DNA of 8,002 nucleotides from an uncultured Bacteroidales bacterium (GCA_937892025.1 CALAVA010000351.1:1-8002); one strand, 5' to 3'. Shown: positions 1 to 7,259, numbered from the stretch's first letter. Numbers and translations are program-made. Notes: generated by a model from the sequence alone, not told the origin.

Positions 1-239
1 TAATAGCCCAATCCTTGCCAAAGTTTCAATATTTCATCTTCAGAAGCATTAGCAAGTGTTTGTATATCAGGAATCTGTTCTATAAAACGCAAATAATAAG
101 CCCGTCCCTGCTCTATACGAGTTTGTTGCAATATAATTTCAGAAATCCATATTTTATAAGGGTCATGTTCCCCTCTCCAAGGCAATTCTCGTTTATGCTC
201 TTTGTACCAATCTATCAATAAAGATGAAAAATTATTCAT
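1..239 (-). CDS. mutY: A/G-specific adenine DNA glycosylase MutY, N-terminal part (cut by left edge)
   Basis: MutY removes adenine mispaired with 8-oxoguanine or guanine, starting base-excision repair. Only the first 79 codons are in the window; the gene continues past base 1. The translation begins MNNFSSLLIDWYKEHKRELP and carries the family signatures LPWRG (residues 19-23), PYKIWISEIILQQT (27-40) and LWQGLGY (73-79). Glu34 aligns with catalytic Glu37 of E. coli MutY in the SEVMLQQT motif. The iron-sulphur and 8-oxoG recognition domains would lie outside the window. The start is an ATG three bases after the stop of the upstream exported-protein gene, so the two are probably cotranscribed. 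There is no Shine-Dalgarno sequence, as is usual in Bacteroidota. The identification rests on motif recognition and is strong even though the gene is partial. A related endonuclease III is less likely because the LPWR and SEIILQQT segments are MutY-type. Confidence 0.93.
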   Translation of the reverse strand, partial: MNNFSSLLIDWYKEHKRELPWRGEHDPYKIWISEIILQQTRIEQGRAYYLRFIEQIPDIQTLANASEDEILKLWQGLGY

Positions 240-242
240 AAA

Positions 243-2900
243 TCATTGTTTAATAATCATTTTATAAGTTCTTTTGGAACATATTTTTGATAAAAACAAT
301 TTATCCTTTAACTCAAAGGCATAGTTTGTTAAAACAGACTCATTTTTCAAATAAGATTTAAATAATTGTGCAATAGCATCTATTTGTTTGTCTTTGATTA
401 AATAATTATTTTTTTGCATATAAAAATACACACTGATGGCCTTGTCATAGTTTTCTTTTTTCAAAAAATATTCACAAGCCGCCATAAGTATCTCTTCTTT
501 AGGATTTTGGAAAACAAAATCAATCAAACTATCACAAGTAAGTTGTTGTTTTTCTATATGTTCGTTTTGGTAAAACAGCATATTTTGTTCATATTTTTCA
601 AAAGCCTCTTGATATTGTTTTAAATTCAGTAATATTTGTATCTTTTGTTGATTTTCTTGAAAGGTAGCGGGTGCTTTAATTTTCTGAATTTGCGTATAAA
701 TATGTTGGCTATACAAATCTTTTTCTTGCAATTCTTGCTGTTTTTTATATAACAACCGATAGGCATCATTGTATTTTTTTTCTCGAACTAAATTTTGTGC
801 CAAGATTTCACTACGATGAAATTCTTCTTCCAAATATAATCGTCTGCGAGTTTCTGACAATTGCAAAAAATCCTCTTTGCGTGAGGCTATTTCTATATGA
901 TTTTCCAAATTATAGGCGTGAATGAGTTTTTCTACCTTTCCATACAATCGTTTGGCTCCCTCAAAATCGGCACACCAAATCCATTGATTACATTTGGAAA
1001 AAGCATATTTAAGCGATGGCATCAATTTATTGTCTATCAAGTATGTTTCTTTTAAGGATTTTTCTGCATCATATTGATATAAAAGTAAAAAACTATCTAA
1101 TAAAATATAATCACCTCTTGTAATTTCATATTTTTTGATAGTTGCCCATAACTCATTGTATTTATCTGAATTATCAACAATGATAGTTTCTTCAACAGCC
1201 AATAAAGTATCTTCAACAATATATTGCTGATATTGATTTTTGTATTGTTGAGCGAGATTTTCATAAGTATCTGCTAATGAATAATTTTTCTTTTTTCTTT
1301 CTATCTGAACTTTATTCATTTTTTGACGATAGATATTCGTATGAATAGTTTGATAGGCTTGTTCAAAATTGGGCAAATCGCCTATATCTACAGAATCAAC
1401 AAATGCAATGAGATTTTCTATATTTGTCAAGGCTTTTTCATATTGCTTTAAAAGCAACATTTGTTGTATATCATTATTTTGTGCTTGAACAATTTTGTTT
1501 ACAATAGACACAAAATCAACATGTTGTTTTGGGTTATTTTTGTGTAACAACATCAAATCGGCTAAACCATAACAATAGGTTTGTGCCAAAGCATATTTTT
1601 TTACACGAACCGAGCGAGCAATTACTTCAAAATAAGCCAAATAAATGCCTTGCTCGGCTTGTTCTTTAAGCATAGGCAATTGCACTTGACAATAAGAATG
1701 CGAAACAAGATGACAAAACATATCTGCTGTATCTATTATTTTTAAAGCATCATAATAGTTTTTGTTGTCCATAAATTGTTCTATCCGATTGAACAAACTA
1801 TCAAAAATAATGGTTAGCAAACGATTTTCACAAGGCAGATTTTCCCCTCTAAGTTTGATGTTTTTCCATAACAAATAATTGTCATACAATCTTTTGGTTT
1901 GACAATAAACAAGACTTAAATTTTCGATGGAAGAACAATGCAAAGGATTGTAACTCAATGCTCTATTATAATAAAAAATAGCCTGCAAAGTATCTCCATT
2001 ATATTCAAATTGTTGTGCTTTTTGAAAAAACAAATCGTCCAAACGGCTATTCTTTTGAGCGACATGCAATTTCATTTGATTCAAATGTTGATATAGTTTT
2101 TCCAAACTTTGCCTAAAATTATCCACGTCTAAACCAGATTGAAGCAACATAGAATCAAATTTTTGATTCTCAATTTTTTGTATATTCTTTTCTATGTCAT
2201 TCAATGTGAAAGTATAAAGTGGAAATCTATCAACAAAAGTTGTATCTATTTTATTTAAATCTGCATGATATTTTTGAAAAAGGCTATCACAACAATAATA
2301 ATTATCAATCATTTCTTTTCGTTGTCTCATTTTTTGCAAGGCAATCGTATCAAAATTTATATGCAAATTCAAAACGCTTGCCTGAATGTTGTTCGCATTG
2401 TCAGATAAGAGACAAAAGGTGTCTAATAAAACTTTTTCAGTTTGTTGTACTTTATAATCAACAAAATAGGTTTTGTATGGCTCGTCCTCAACATAAACAT
2501 TAACAGAACAAGCCATTTTATCAGCAAAAATGGCATCTTGAATCAAAAAATTGCGATAACGTGCCATACAATCATTCTTGTGCTTATCAACAGACAATAC
2601 AATGTAAAGACTATCATTTTTTTGTCGTAATATCGTTTTGAGAGTAAGAATATATTTAAAAAAGGATTTATCTGTATTTAAATCATTTTGTGGAAAAACA
2701 TTTTTTAATGGGACATCTTTTATATCAAAATAACAAGTAAAATCTTTGATAGATTCAAACTCTCTATCCTGCCCCCAAAGAAGTTGATGGATGCCAAAAA
2801 GCAATAAAAAACAAGGAAGAACTCTTATATTCAACGCCTTACAAAAATGAGCCAATTTTATATTATTAAGAGAATGCACAAGCCTATTAGGGAAAATCAA
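243..2900 (-). CDS. Large exported helical-repeat (TPR-like) protein of unknown function
   Basis: I do not recognise this 885-codon protein. Near its start is a typical signal peptide: NIRV followed by the hydrophobic run LPCFLLLFGIHQLLWG and a likely cleavage before QDRE (about residue 44). It should therefore act in the periplasm or at the cell surface. Residues about 45-200 look mixed alpha/beta. From about 285 on the chain is helical, with a TPR-like unit at 288-340 (FFQKAQQFEYNGDTLQAI, then YYNRALSYNP) and later repeat-like segments (KKYNDAYRLLYKK, LKQYQEAFEKYEQ, KENYDKAISVY). TPR proteins usually mediate protein contacts. The first ATG is codon 112, so the start must be a rare codon. 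The TTG at 2900 lies three bases after the tsaD stop and follows an A-rich run. An inner TTG at 2832-2834 would give a more ordinary 21-residue signal peptide (leader start M-NIRV). The gene sits between tsaD and mutY with 3-base gaps, so it is probably in their operon. Shared transcription does not show a shared function. Confidence 0.85.
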   Translation of the reverse strand: MIFPNRLVHSLNNIKLAHFCKALNIRVLPCFLLLFGIHQLLWGQDREFESIKDFTCYFDIKDVPLKNVFPQNDLNTDKSFFKYILTLKTILRQKNDSLYIVLSVDKHKNDCMARYRNFLIQDAIFADKMACSVNVYVEDEPYKTYFVDYKVQQTEKVLLDTFCLLSDNANNIQASVLNLHINFDTIALQKMRQRKEMIDNYYCCDSLFQKYHADLNKIDTTFVDRFPLYTFTLNDIEKNIQKIENQKFDSMLLQSGLDVDNFRQSLEKLYQHLNQMKLHVAQKNSRLDDLFFQKAQQFEYNGDTLQAIFYYNRALSYNPLHCSSIENLSLVYCQTKRLYDNYLLWKNIKLRGENLPCENRLLTIIFDSLFNRIEQFMDNKNYYDALKIIDTADMFCHLVSHSYCQVQLPMLKEQAEQGIYLAYFEVIARSVRVKKYALAQTYCYGLADLMLLHKNNPKQHVDFVSIVNKIVQAQNNDIQQMLLLKQYEKALTNIENLIAFVDSVDIGDLPNFEQAYQTIHTNIYRQKMNKVQIERKKKNYSLADTYENLAQQYKNQYQQYIVEDTLLAVEETIIVDNSDKYNELWATIKKYEITRGDYILLDSFLLLYQYDAEKSLKETYLIDNKLMPSLKYAFSKCNQWIWCADFEGAKRLYGKVEKLIHAYNLENHIEIASRKEDFLQLSETRRRLYLEEEFHRSEILAQNLVREKKYNDAYRLLYKKQQELQEKDLYSQHIYTQIQKIKAPATFQENQQKIQILLNLKQYQEAFEKYEQNMLFYQNEHIEKQQLTCDSLIDFVFQNPKEEILMAACEYFLKKENYDKAISVYFYMQKNNYLIKDKQIDAIAQLFKSYLKNESVLTNYAFELKDKLFLSKICSKRTYKMIIKQ

Positions 2901-2903
2901 TTT

Positions 2904-3914
2904 TTATTTTATTTGACGAGAATATGGCACCGCATCCAAAGGGCAAAATTCGCCTTTTAAATATTTATAATAGCCTGCAATACCAATCATAGCGGCATTG
3001 TCTGTGCTTAATTTCAAAGAAGGAATATGAATGGTCCAGCCATATTTTTGCCCCATTTCTTTAAGCGTTTGTTGCAAACAACTATTAGCCGACACACCAC
3101 CTGCAATAGCTATTTCTTTTATTTTTAAATCTTTAGCGGCTAATATCAATTTTTTCATCAACGAATTAATAATCTCATATTGAATAGAAGCACACAAATC
3201 ATTGATATGTTTTTGTGCAAAATCTGCATCTTCTTTTAATTTATCTCTCAAAAAATATAAAAACGAGGTTTTTAGACCGCTAAAACTATAATTATATCCT
3301 TGTAAATGTGCTTGACTAAACGAAAACGCACGCTGATTTCCTTCTTTTGCCAACTTATCCACCAAAGGACCACCCGGATAAGGAAGATTGAGAATCTTTG
3401 CCACTTTGTCAAAAGCCTCACCTGCAGCATCATCAATAGTTGTTCCTATTATTTCCATATCAAAATAGTCATTCACTTTCACAATTTGCGTATGTCCACC
3501 TGATACACACAAACACAAAAAAGGGAATTGAGGACAAGGTGTATCTTTATGAATAAAATGCGACAATATATGTCCTTGCAAATGATCAACTTCTACCAAA
3601 GGTATCTGCAAAGCGTATGCAAAAGCCTTGGCAAAAGAAACGCCGACCAATAAAGACCCCAATAGCCCCGGACCACGCGTAAAGGCTACCGCAGAAAGGT
3701 CTTTTTTAGAAATCTGTGCATCAGAAAGTGCCTTGCTGACAACAGGAATAATATTTTGCTGATGTGCCCTTGAGGCCAATTCGGGAACAACTCCACCATA
3801 TTGAGCATGAACATCTTGATTGGCTATAACATTGGATAATAAAACATTATCTTTCAACACTGCTGCCGAGGTGTCATCGCAAGACGATTCTATGGCTAAA
3901 ATATAAATACTCAT
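2904..3914 (-). CDS. tsaD: tRNA N6-adenosine threonylcarbamoyltransferase TsaD
   Basis: TsaD (formerly Gcp/YgjD) transfers the threonylcarbamoyl group from TC-AMP to A37 of tRNAs reading ANN codons, working in the cytoplasm with TsaB and TsaE. The 336-residue length is normal. Visible signatures are ESSCDDTSAAV near the start (residues 9-19), the metal ligands His111 and His115 in VDHLQGHILSHF, VSGGHTQIV (137-145), DDAAGEAFDKVA (161-172), PYPGGP (178-183), FSGLKTSF (211-218), AGGVSANS (271-278) and STDNAAMIG (303-311), where Asp305 is the third metal ligand. The ASNHase/actin-like ATPase fold is complete and no key residue is missing. The ATG at 3914 fits the family start, which places ESSCDDT about ten residues in. 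It is the first gene of a probable operon with the exported protein and mutY. A -7 promoter element lies about 40 bases upstream. Confidence 0.98.
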   Translation of the reverse strand: MSIYILAIESSCDDTSAAVLKDNVLLSNVIANQDVHAQYGGVVPELASRAHQQNIIPVVSKALSDAQISKKDLSAVAFTRGPGLLGSLLVGVSFAKAFAYALQIPLVEVDHLQGHILSHFIHKDTPCPQFPFLCLCVSGGHTQIVKVNDYFDMEIIGTTIDDAAGEAFDKVAKILNLPYPGGPLVDKLAKEGNQRAFSFSQAHLQGYNYSFSGLKTSFLYFLRDKLKEDADFAQKHINDLCASIQYEIINSLMKKLILAAKDLKIKEIAIAGGVSANSCLQQTLKEMGQKYGWTIHIPSLKLSTDNAAMIGIAGYYKYLKGEFCPLDAVPYSRQIK

Positions 3915-3954
3915 AAAGTATATTTGATTCTATCTATAAACTTTTGTAAAAATG

Positions 3955-3962
3955 CAAATTTA
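3955..3962 (-). promoter_or_regulatory. Bacteroidota -7 promoter element upstream of tsaD
   Basis: Read on the minus strand this is TAAATTTG, an exact match to the TAnnTTTG -7 element of the Bacteroidota primary sigma factor. It would place the transcript start near 3949 and give a leader of about 35 bases before the tsaD ATG. I see no clear TTTG -33 element at the usual distance. In AT-rich DNA a chance match is possible, so this rests on position and on its recurrence before other genes here. Confidence 0.5.
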
Positions 3963-4177
3963 CTATTTTATTTTGAGGTGCGGGGAGTTTCATACATTCA
4001 TTCGGGGAAAAAATTCTACCCAATTTTATATTTTGTTAGATTTTTCTATCTTTATAGTCTTTTTTTTAGTTTTTTCAATTACAACAATACGAGAAAGATA
4101 TAAAATTGGAAAAGTTTGCCCATTTATTAATATTGCGAGGGAAGATGCAGAATTTTGGAATTTAAAATTTTCCTATC
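3963..4177. other. AT-rich spacer between HNH gene and tsaD promoter
   Basis: These 215 bases hold no convincing gene. The minus strand has no open frame of note. A plus-strand frame of 86 codons crosses the region but overlaps the end of the HNH gene antisense and resembles nothing known. I see no strong hairpin followed by a T-run, so a terminator for the restriction-modification cassette is not evident. The spacer could be a remnant left by insertion of the cassette. Confidence 0.5.
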
Positions 4178-4771
4178 TTATTTATCTTTGTTCCACTCTA
4201 TATGTCCATTGATACCGTATTTTTCAAACACTTTAAGAATATCTGTAGCAAATTTATTTAGTTTTACTTCTCCCTTTGCTTTTGTGAGTTCGTAGAGATG
4301 AATAAACATCTTTTTGGCGGTTTCAGTTTGGTTTAAGTTTTTCTTTAAAAAGTTATGTTGAGAACAAAGTGTTTGTCCATTTTCAATAGTTGCCTGACCA
4401 CCTAATGATTTAGGAATAATATGATCAACATGAAGTTCTACACCATCTTTTTTACCCTTACCACACATAACACATTTGTAATTATCTTTTTTTAGAATTA
4501 TTTTCTTTTGTGCTTCAGTAAAATCTTCTTGCACTTTATTTGTTATTAACTTTGGGTCATACTTATAGACACCTTTCTTTACTTTTACAAGAAATCCTTT
4601 TTGATAGAGTGTTCGTATTGCTCTATCAGGGTCCCTAAATACTTCACCTTTACGTTTACGCCATTCATTTACAACCCAATCCACAACTTGTGGATGAGCT
4701 ATATTTTTGTTGGGATGCTTGATAAAATACTCTTTTACTAAATCTATTTGAGTCAAACTCTTTTTTGCCAT
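4178..4771 (-). CDS. HNH endonuclease, probable type II restriction enzyme
   Basis: This 197-residue protein is most likely the DNA-cutting partner of the adjacent methyltransferase. Residues 1-75 look like a winged-helix DNA-binding domain: helical segments rich in Lys, then a beta-hairpin-like stretch FLVKVKKGVYKYD (60-72). Residues 87-145 form an HNH nuclease domain. It has zinc-type pairs Cys100/Cys103 (CVMC) and Cys136/His139 (CSQH), with the catalytic stretch LHVDHIIPKSLGG (113-125), where Asp116-His117 begin the beta-beta-alpha-metal motif, and Asn131 with His139/Asn140 complete it. All expected HNH residues are present. The ATG at 4771 comes one base after the methyltransferase stop, so the two genes are cotranscribed, probably with translational coupling. 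No controller (C) protein is seen. The target site cannot be read from sequence. A homing or repair HNH nuclease is possible in principle, but the pairing with a methyltransferase strongly favours restriction. Confidence 0.88.
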   Translation of the reverse strand: MAKKSLTQIDLVKEYFIKHPNKNIAHPQVVDWVVNEWRKRKGEVFRDPDRAIRTLYQKGFLVKVKKGVYKYDPKLITNKVQEDFTEAQKKIILKKDNYKCVMCGKGKKDGVELHVDHIIPKSLGGQATIENGQTLCSQHNFLKKNLNQTETAKKMFIHLYELTKAKGEVKLNKFATDILKVFEKYGINGHIEWNKDK

Positions 4772-4772
4772 A

Positions 4773-5552
4773 TTATATATCGAAATTCAAAGTTATTGTT
4801 TCACTAATTATTCTATCTTTTGCTAATTTACAATAGTTTTTATCTATTTCTGTTCCGATTGCTTTTCTCCCATTATTTTCTGCTACAATTAATGTGGTAC
4901 CACTTCCTGAAAAAGGATCAAAAACCATATCATCTATATAACTGAACATTTTAATACATCTATATGGTAAATCTTTGGGAAAAGGAGCCGGGTGGCCTAT
5001 CCTTTTTTTGCTTTCACCATTAAATATCCAAACTCCATTTGTCCAATCTTTAAATTCATCGGCTGTAATATCAGATATTTTACTACCATTAGTTTTTTTC
5101 CAATCATCTTTATATAAAACAACTATTAACTCAATAGGTGCAATTACAACAGGAGCAGAGGCAGATTTCCAACTTCCCCATGCTGTACGTCTTGAAATAT
5201 TTCCTTCATTCCAAATAATTGTAAATTTATATTTCCATCCAACTTTTTGTGCTATTTGAGTTAAATCTGCCCCAACTGACTTATTTCCATTTTTGTTTTT
5301 ATCTAGTGGAATATTTAAACAAAATCTTGCTTGTGTATTGCTCCAATTATAACAATTCTTCATCCATTGTTCTGAAAATTCAAGATATTGCTCGTAGGAT
5401 AACTCATCGTCATTTGAATTATATTCTATACCTACATTATAAGGCGGAGATGTAACAATCAAATCAATAAATGGTTTACAAAATAACGATTCTTCAAGAA
5501 CATTATTGTTATATAATTTTATGTTTTTATACCTAAAATATTCGTTTAACAT
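4773..5552 (-). CDS. Type II DNA methyltransferase (N4-cytosine or N6-adenine, beta-class order)
   Basis: This S-adenosylmethionine-dependent enzyme should methylate the site cut by the adjacent HNH nuclease and so protect the host. The 259-residue protein has the catalytic motif IV TSPPYNVG at 34-41 near the N terminus, and the SAM-binding motif I FDPFSGSGTT at 211-220 near the C terminus, followed by GTEID (233-237). HPAPFP (187-192) precedes motif I. The order IV then I is that of the beta class in the N6_N4_Mtase family (Pfam PF01555). The SPPY form is common in N4-cytosine enzymes but also occurs in adenine enzymes, so the modified base is left open. The region between the motifs (about 42-186) should contain the target-recognition part. 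The protein is full length with no lost motif. It starts at an ATG 42 bases after the hflX stop, with a promoter element between, and is followed directly by the nuclease gene. No family member with a known recognition site comes to mind. Confidence 0.94.
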   Translation of the reverse strand: MLNEYFRYKNIKLYNNNVLEESLFCKPFIDLIVTSPPYNVGIEYNSNDDELSYEQYLEFSEQWMKNCYNWSNTQARFCLNIPLDKNKNGNKSVGADLTQIAQKVGWKYKFTIIWNEGNISRRTAWGSWKSASAPVVIAPIELIVVLYKDDWKKTNGSKISDITADEFKDWTNGVWIFNGESKKRIGHPAPFPKDLPYRCIKMFSYIDDMVFDPFSGSGTTLIVAENNGRKAIGTEIDKNYCKLAKDRIISETITLNFDI

Positions 5553-5575
5553 TTTAATCTATGATTACATTTTTG

Positions 5576-5583
5576 CAAAGATA
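5576..5583 (-). promoter_or_regulatory. Bacteroidota -7 promoter element for the restriction-modification cassette
   Basis: On the minus strand this reads TATCTTTG, an exact TAnnTTTG match, in the 42-base gap between the hflX stop and the methyltransferase ATG. It implies a transcript start near 5570 and a leader of under 20 bases. A TTTG lies about 25 bases further upstream, at the end of hflX, which is slightly farther than usual for a -33 element. The cassette could thus be transcribed independently of hflX. Confidence 0.55.
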
Positions 5584-5594
5584 AAACTTTATAC

Positions 5595-6809
5595 TTAAAT
5601 AGTGTTTACAAAGTCTTCCCAATCATCATTCCATAAGAAATTGTTGTAAGGATAAATTTTTACATGCAAGCGTTTAACTTCCTCGTAAACAACTTTGCGA
5701 AATTGCTCTATATTGATTTTGTTTTTGGCAGAAATAAATAAAGTTGGACATTTGGCTTGTGCCATCCATGTATTTTGCAGCTCTTCCAAAGAAATATTTT
5801 CTTTCTGTTTATCTGTCAAATCATCTTTGTCTTTTTCTATCCAATGATAGTTGTCTATTTTATTAAAAACCAAAATGGTAGGTTTATTGTCCGCACCAAT
5901 TTCTGTCAAAGTTTGTTCTACAACTTTTATTTGTTCTTCAAAATCTGGGTGAGAAATATCCACCACATGCAACAATAGGTTTGTTTCTCGCACTTCATCT
6001 AAAGTAGATTTGAAAGACTCTATCAACCCATGAGGCAATTTTCGTATAAACCCCACAGTATCAGACAATAGGAAAGGAAGATTGCCAAAAACAACCTTTC
6101 TAACCGTTGTGTCTAAAGTAGCAAATAATTTATTTTCAGCAAAAACATCAGATTTGCTAATAAGATTCATAATAGTAGATTTACCCACATTGGTATATCC
6201 GACAAGGGCGACACGGACGAATTGTCCTCTATTGCTTCGTTGTGTAGTTTTTTGTTTATCAATTTGTTTCAATCGTTCTTTCAACAAAGCCATTCTATCT
6301 CTCACAATTCTACGGTCGGTTTCAATTTCTTTTTCGCCGGGGCCTCTCATACCGATACCTCCACGTTGTTTTTCCAAGTGTGTCCACATACGTGTCAATC
6401 GCGGTAAAAGATAGGTATATTGTGCCAATTCTACTTGTATTTTAGCATGAGCGGTTTTGGCACGAGCAGAAAAAATATCCAAAATAAGCCTTGTTCTATC
6501 TATGACTTTACAAGCAGAAAGTATTCGCTCTATATTTCTTGTTTGCGAAGGCGACAATTCATCATCAAAGATAATCGTATGAATGTCATTATCTTGCATA
6601 TAATTAGCAATATCTTGCAATTTGCCCGATCCGATATAGGTTTTTGAATCTGGGTGAGACAAGGTTTGTACAAAACGCTTTACCTCCTTTCCACCGGCCG
6701 TTTCCGCCAAAAATGCCAATTCGTTAAGATATTCGTTGGTACGCTCCCAATTTTGGTCTGCACGCACCAAACCCACCAAAACAACTGATTCTAATTGCTC
6801 TCCATTCAT
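5595..6809 (-). CDS. hflX: Ribosome-associated GTPase HflX
   Basis: HflX is a cytoplasmic GTPase that binds the 50S subunit and splits stalled or idle ribosomes under stress. Counting from the ATG at 6809 (404 residues), the N-terminal HflX domain holds TNEYLNELAFLAETAG (24-39), YIGSGKL (58-64), FDDELSPSQ (81-89) and RTRLILDIF (105-113). The glycine-rich linker RGGIGMRGPGE follows at about 149. The GTPase domain carries G1 GYTNVGKS (204-211), the G2-like LFATLDTT, G3 DTVGF (250-254), G4 NKID (316-319) and G5 SAK (360-362). All are intact. The frame stays open upstream to a TTG at 6908, adding 33 residues. I chose the inner ATG because Bacteroidota HflX proteins normally begin about 8-15 residues before the VLVGLV strand, and no other ATG lies between. 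A -7 box ends just upstream of this ATG. The gene is followed on the same strand by the methyltransferase. Confidence 0.95.
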   Translation of the reverse strand: MNGEQLESVVLVGLVRADQNWERTNEYLNELAFLAETAGGKEVKRFVQTLSHPDSKTYIGSGKLQDIANYMQDNDIHTIIFDDELSPSQTRNIERILSACKVIDRTRLILDIFSARAKTAHAKIQVELAQYTYLLPRLTRMWTHLEKQRGGIGMRGPGEKEIETDRRIVRDRMALLKERLKQIDKQKTTQRSNRGQFVRVALVGYTNVGKSTIMNLISKSDVFAENKLFATLDTTVRKVVFGNLPFLLSDTVGFIRKLPHGLIESFKSTLDEVRETNLLLHVVDISHPDFEEQIKVVEQTLTEIGADNKPTILVFNKIDNYHWIEKDKDDLTDKQKENISLEELQNTWMAQAKCPTLFISAKNKINIEQFRKVVYEEVKRLHVKIYPYNNFLWNDDWEDFVNTI

Positions 6810-6815
6810 ATCTTG

Positions 6816-6823
6816 CAAAGATA
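6816..6823 (-). promoter_or_regulatory. Possible -7 promoter element at the hflX start
   Basis: On the minus strand this reads TATCTTTG, identical to the box before the methyltransferase gene. It lies only 6 bases before the chosen hflX ATG, so a transcript starting at the usual distance would have almost no leader. If hflX really starts at the upstream TTG (6908), this match would be inside the gene and fortuitous. The 145 bases between 6909 and the tRNA also contain TATTATTTG near 6970-6980, which has the wrong internal spacing. Confidence 0.35.
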
Positions 6824-7036
6824 ACACTTTTTTACGAACCCTTCTGAAAACTAAATTCACAAGTGTTTTTTGCAAACTCGTTTGGTCTATAAAAGTTGTA
6901 TTTTTCAATGGAACTTTTAGCCAATTTATAAATTTTTAAGTTCATAAAAATCCTATTATCATTTATTTACAAATAATATTATGTGAAAAAAAATAATAAT
7001 TGATATAAAATATGGGCATGATAATAAAAAAAATTA

Positions 7037-7044
7037 TACCTTTG
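7037..7044 (+). promoter_or_regulatory. Bacteroidota -7 promoter element for the tRNA gene
   Basis: TACCTTTG is an exact TAnnTTTG match ending 9 bases before the tRNA 5' end. The expected transcript start near 7050 would give a precursor with a very short 5' extension. A TTTG at the -33 position is not evident. The position right before a structural RNA gene makes this the most credible of the promoter matches here. Confidence 0.65.
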
Positions 7045-7053
7045 CACGCAATT

Positions 7054-7127
7054 GGCGGGGTAGCTCAGTTGGTTAGAGCGTCGGATTCATAACCCGGAGG
7101 TCCTGAGTTCAATTCTCAGTCCCGCTA
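7054..7127 (+). tRNA. tRNA with CAT anticodon, probably elongator tRNA-Met
   Basis: The cloverleaf folds fully in 74 bases. The acceptor stem GGCGGGG (7054-7060) pairs with TCCCGCT (7120-7126), with G-U pairs at both ends. The D stem is GCTC/GAGC with loop AGTTGGTTA. The anticodon loop TTCATAA has CAT at 7088-7090. The T stem is CTGAG/CTCAG with loop TTCAATT, and the discriminator base is A. The 3' CCA is not encoded (CGA follows). The G1-U72 pair and the elongator-like D arm argue against initiator tRNA-fMet, which usually has an unpaired position 1-72 and three G-C pairs in the anticodon stem. A tRNA-Ile2 whose C34 becomes lysidine has the same anticodon and cannot be fully excluded. The anticodon stem has an A31-C39 mismatch next to the loop and a T27-G43 wobble. 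Confidence 0.93.
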
Positions 7128-7138
7128 CGATTTTGCTT

Positions 7139-7178
7139 AAAGTCGGTTAGTTAACATGCTAACCGACTTTTCCTTTTT
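7139..7178 (+). terminator. Intrinsic terminator after the tRNA
   Basis: A perfect 12-base-pair stem, AAAGTCGGTTAG (7139-7150) with CTAACCGACTTT (7159-7170), encloses an 8-base loop. It is followed by a T-rich tail, TCCTTTTT. The hairpin starts 11 bases after the tRNA ends and has the form of a rho-independent terminator reading rightward. It marks the end of the AT-rich part of the window. Confidence 0.85.
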
Positions 7179-7259
7179 CCCGAAACACCTGCTTTTCCTC
7201 CCCGAAACCGACGCCACAATTTTCCCGATGGTTGCGACGGAATGTCAGCTCGCCGCGTG

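Noticed and set aside
15..221. A 68-codon plus-strand frame at the left edge
   Set aside because: It is antisense to the clearly coding mutY N terminus, and its composition is that of a shadow frame.
3952..4212. An 86-codon plus-strand frame with a hydrophobic stretch, which could be a small membrane protein
   Set aside because: It overlaps the end of the HNH gene antisense, lies in AT-rich DNA where long Phe/Ile runs arise by chance, and has no recognisable family or clear promoter.
5577..5595. A small AT-only hairpin between hflX and the methyltransferase gene, considered as a terminator
   Set aside because: It has about five A-T pairs plus a bulge, no G-C core and no proper T-tail, and it overlaps the promoter element.
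6082..6414. A 110-codon plus-strand frame inside hflX
   Set aside because: It is antisense to the conserved GTPase domain of HflX; nothing supports it independently.
7054..7127. The tRNA as a confirmed phage or island attachment site
   Set aside because: The composition shift makes it tempting, but there is no integrase and no second copy of the tRNA 3' end in the window, so it stays a hypothesis.
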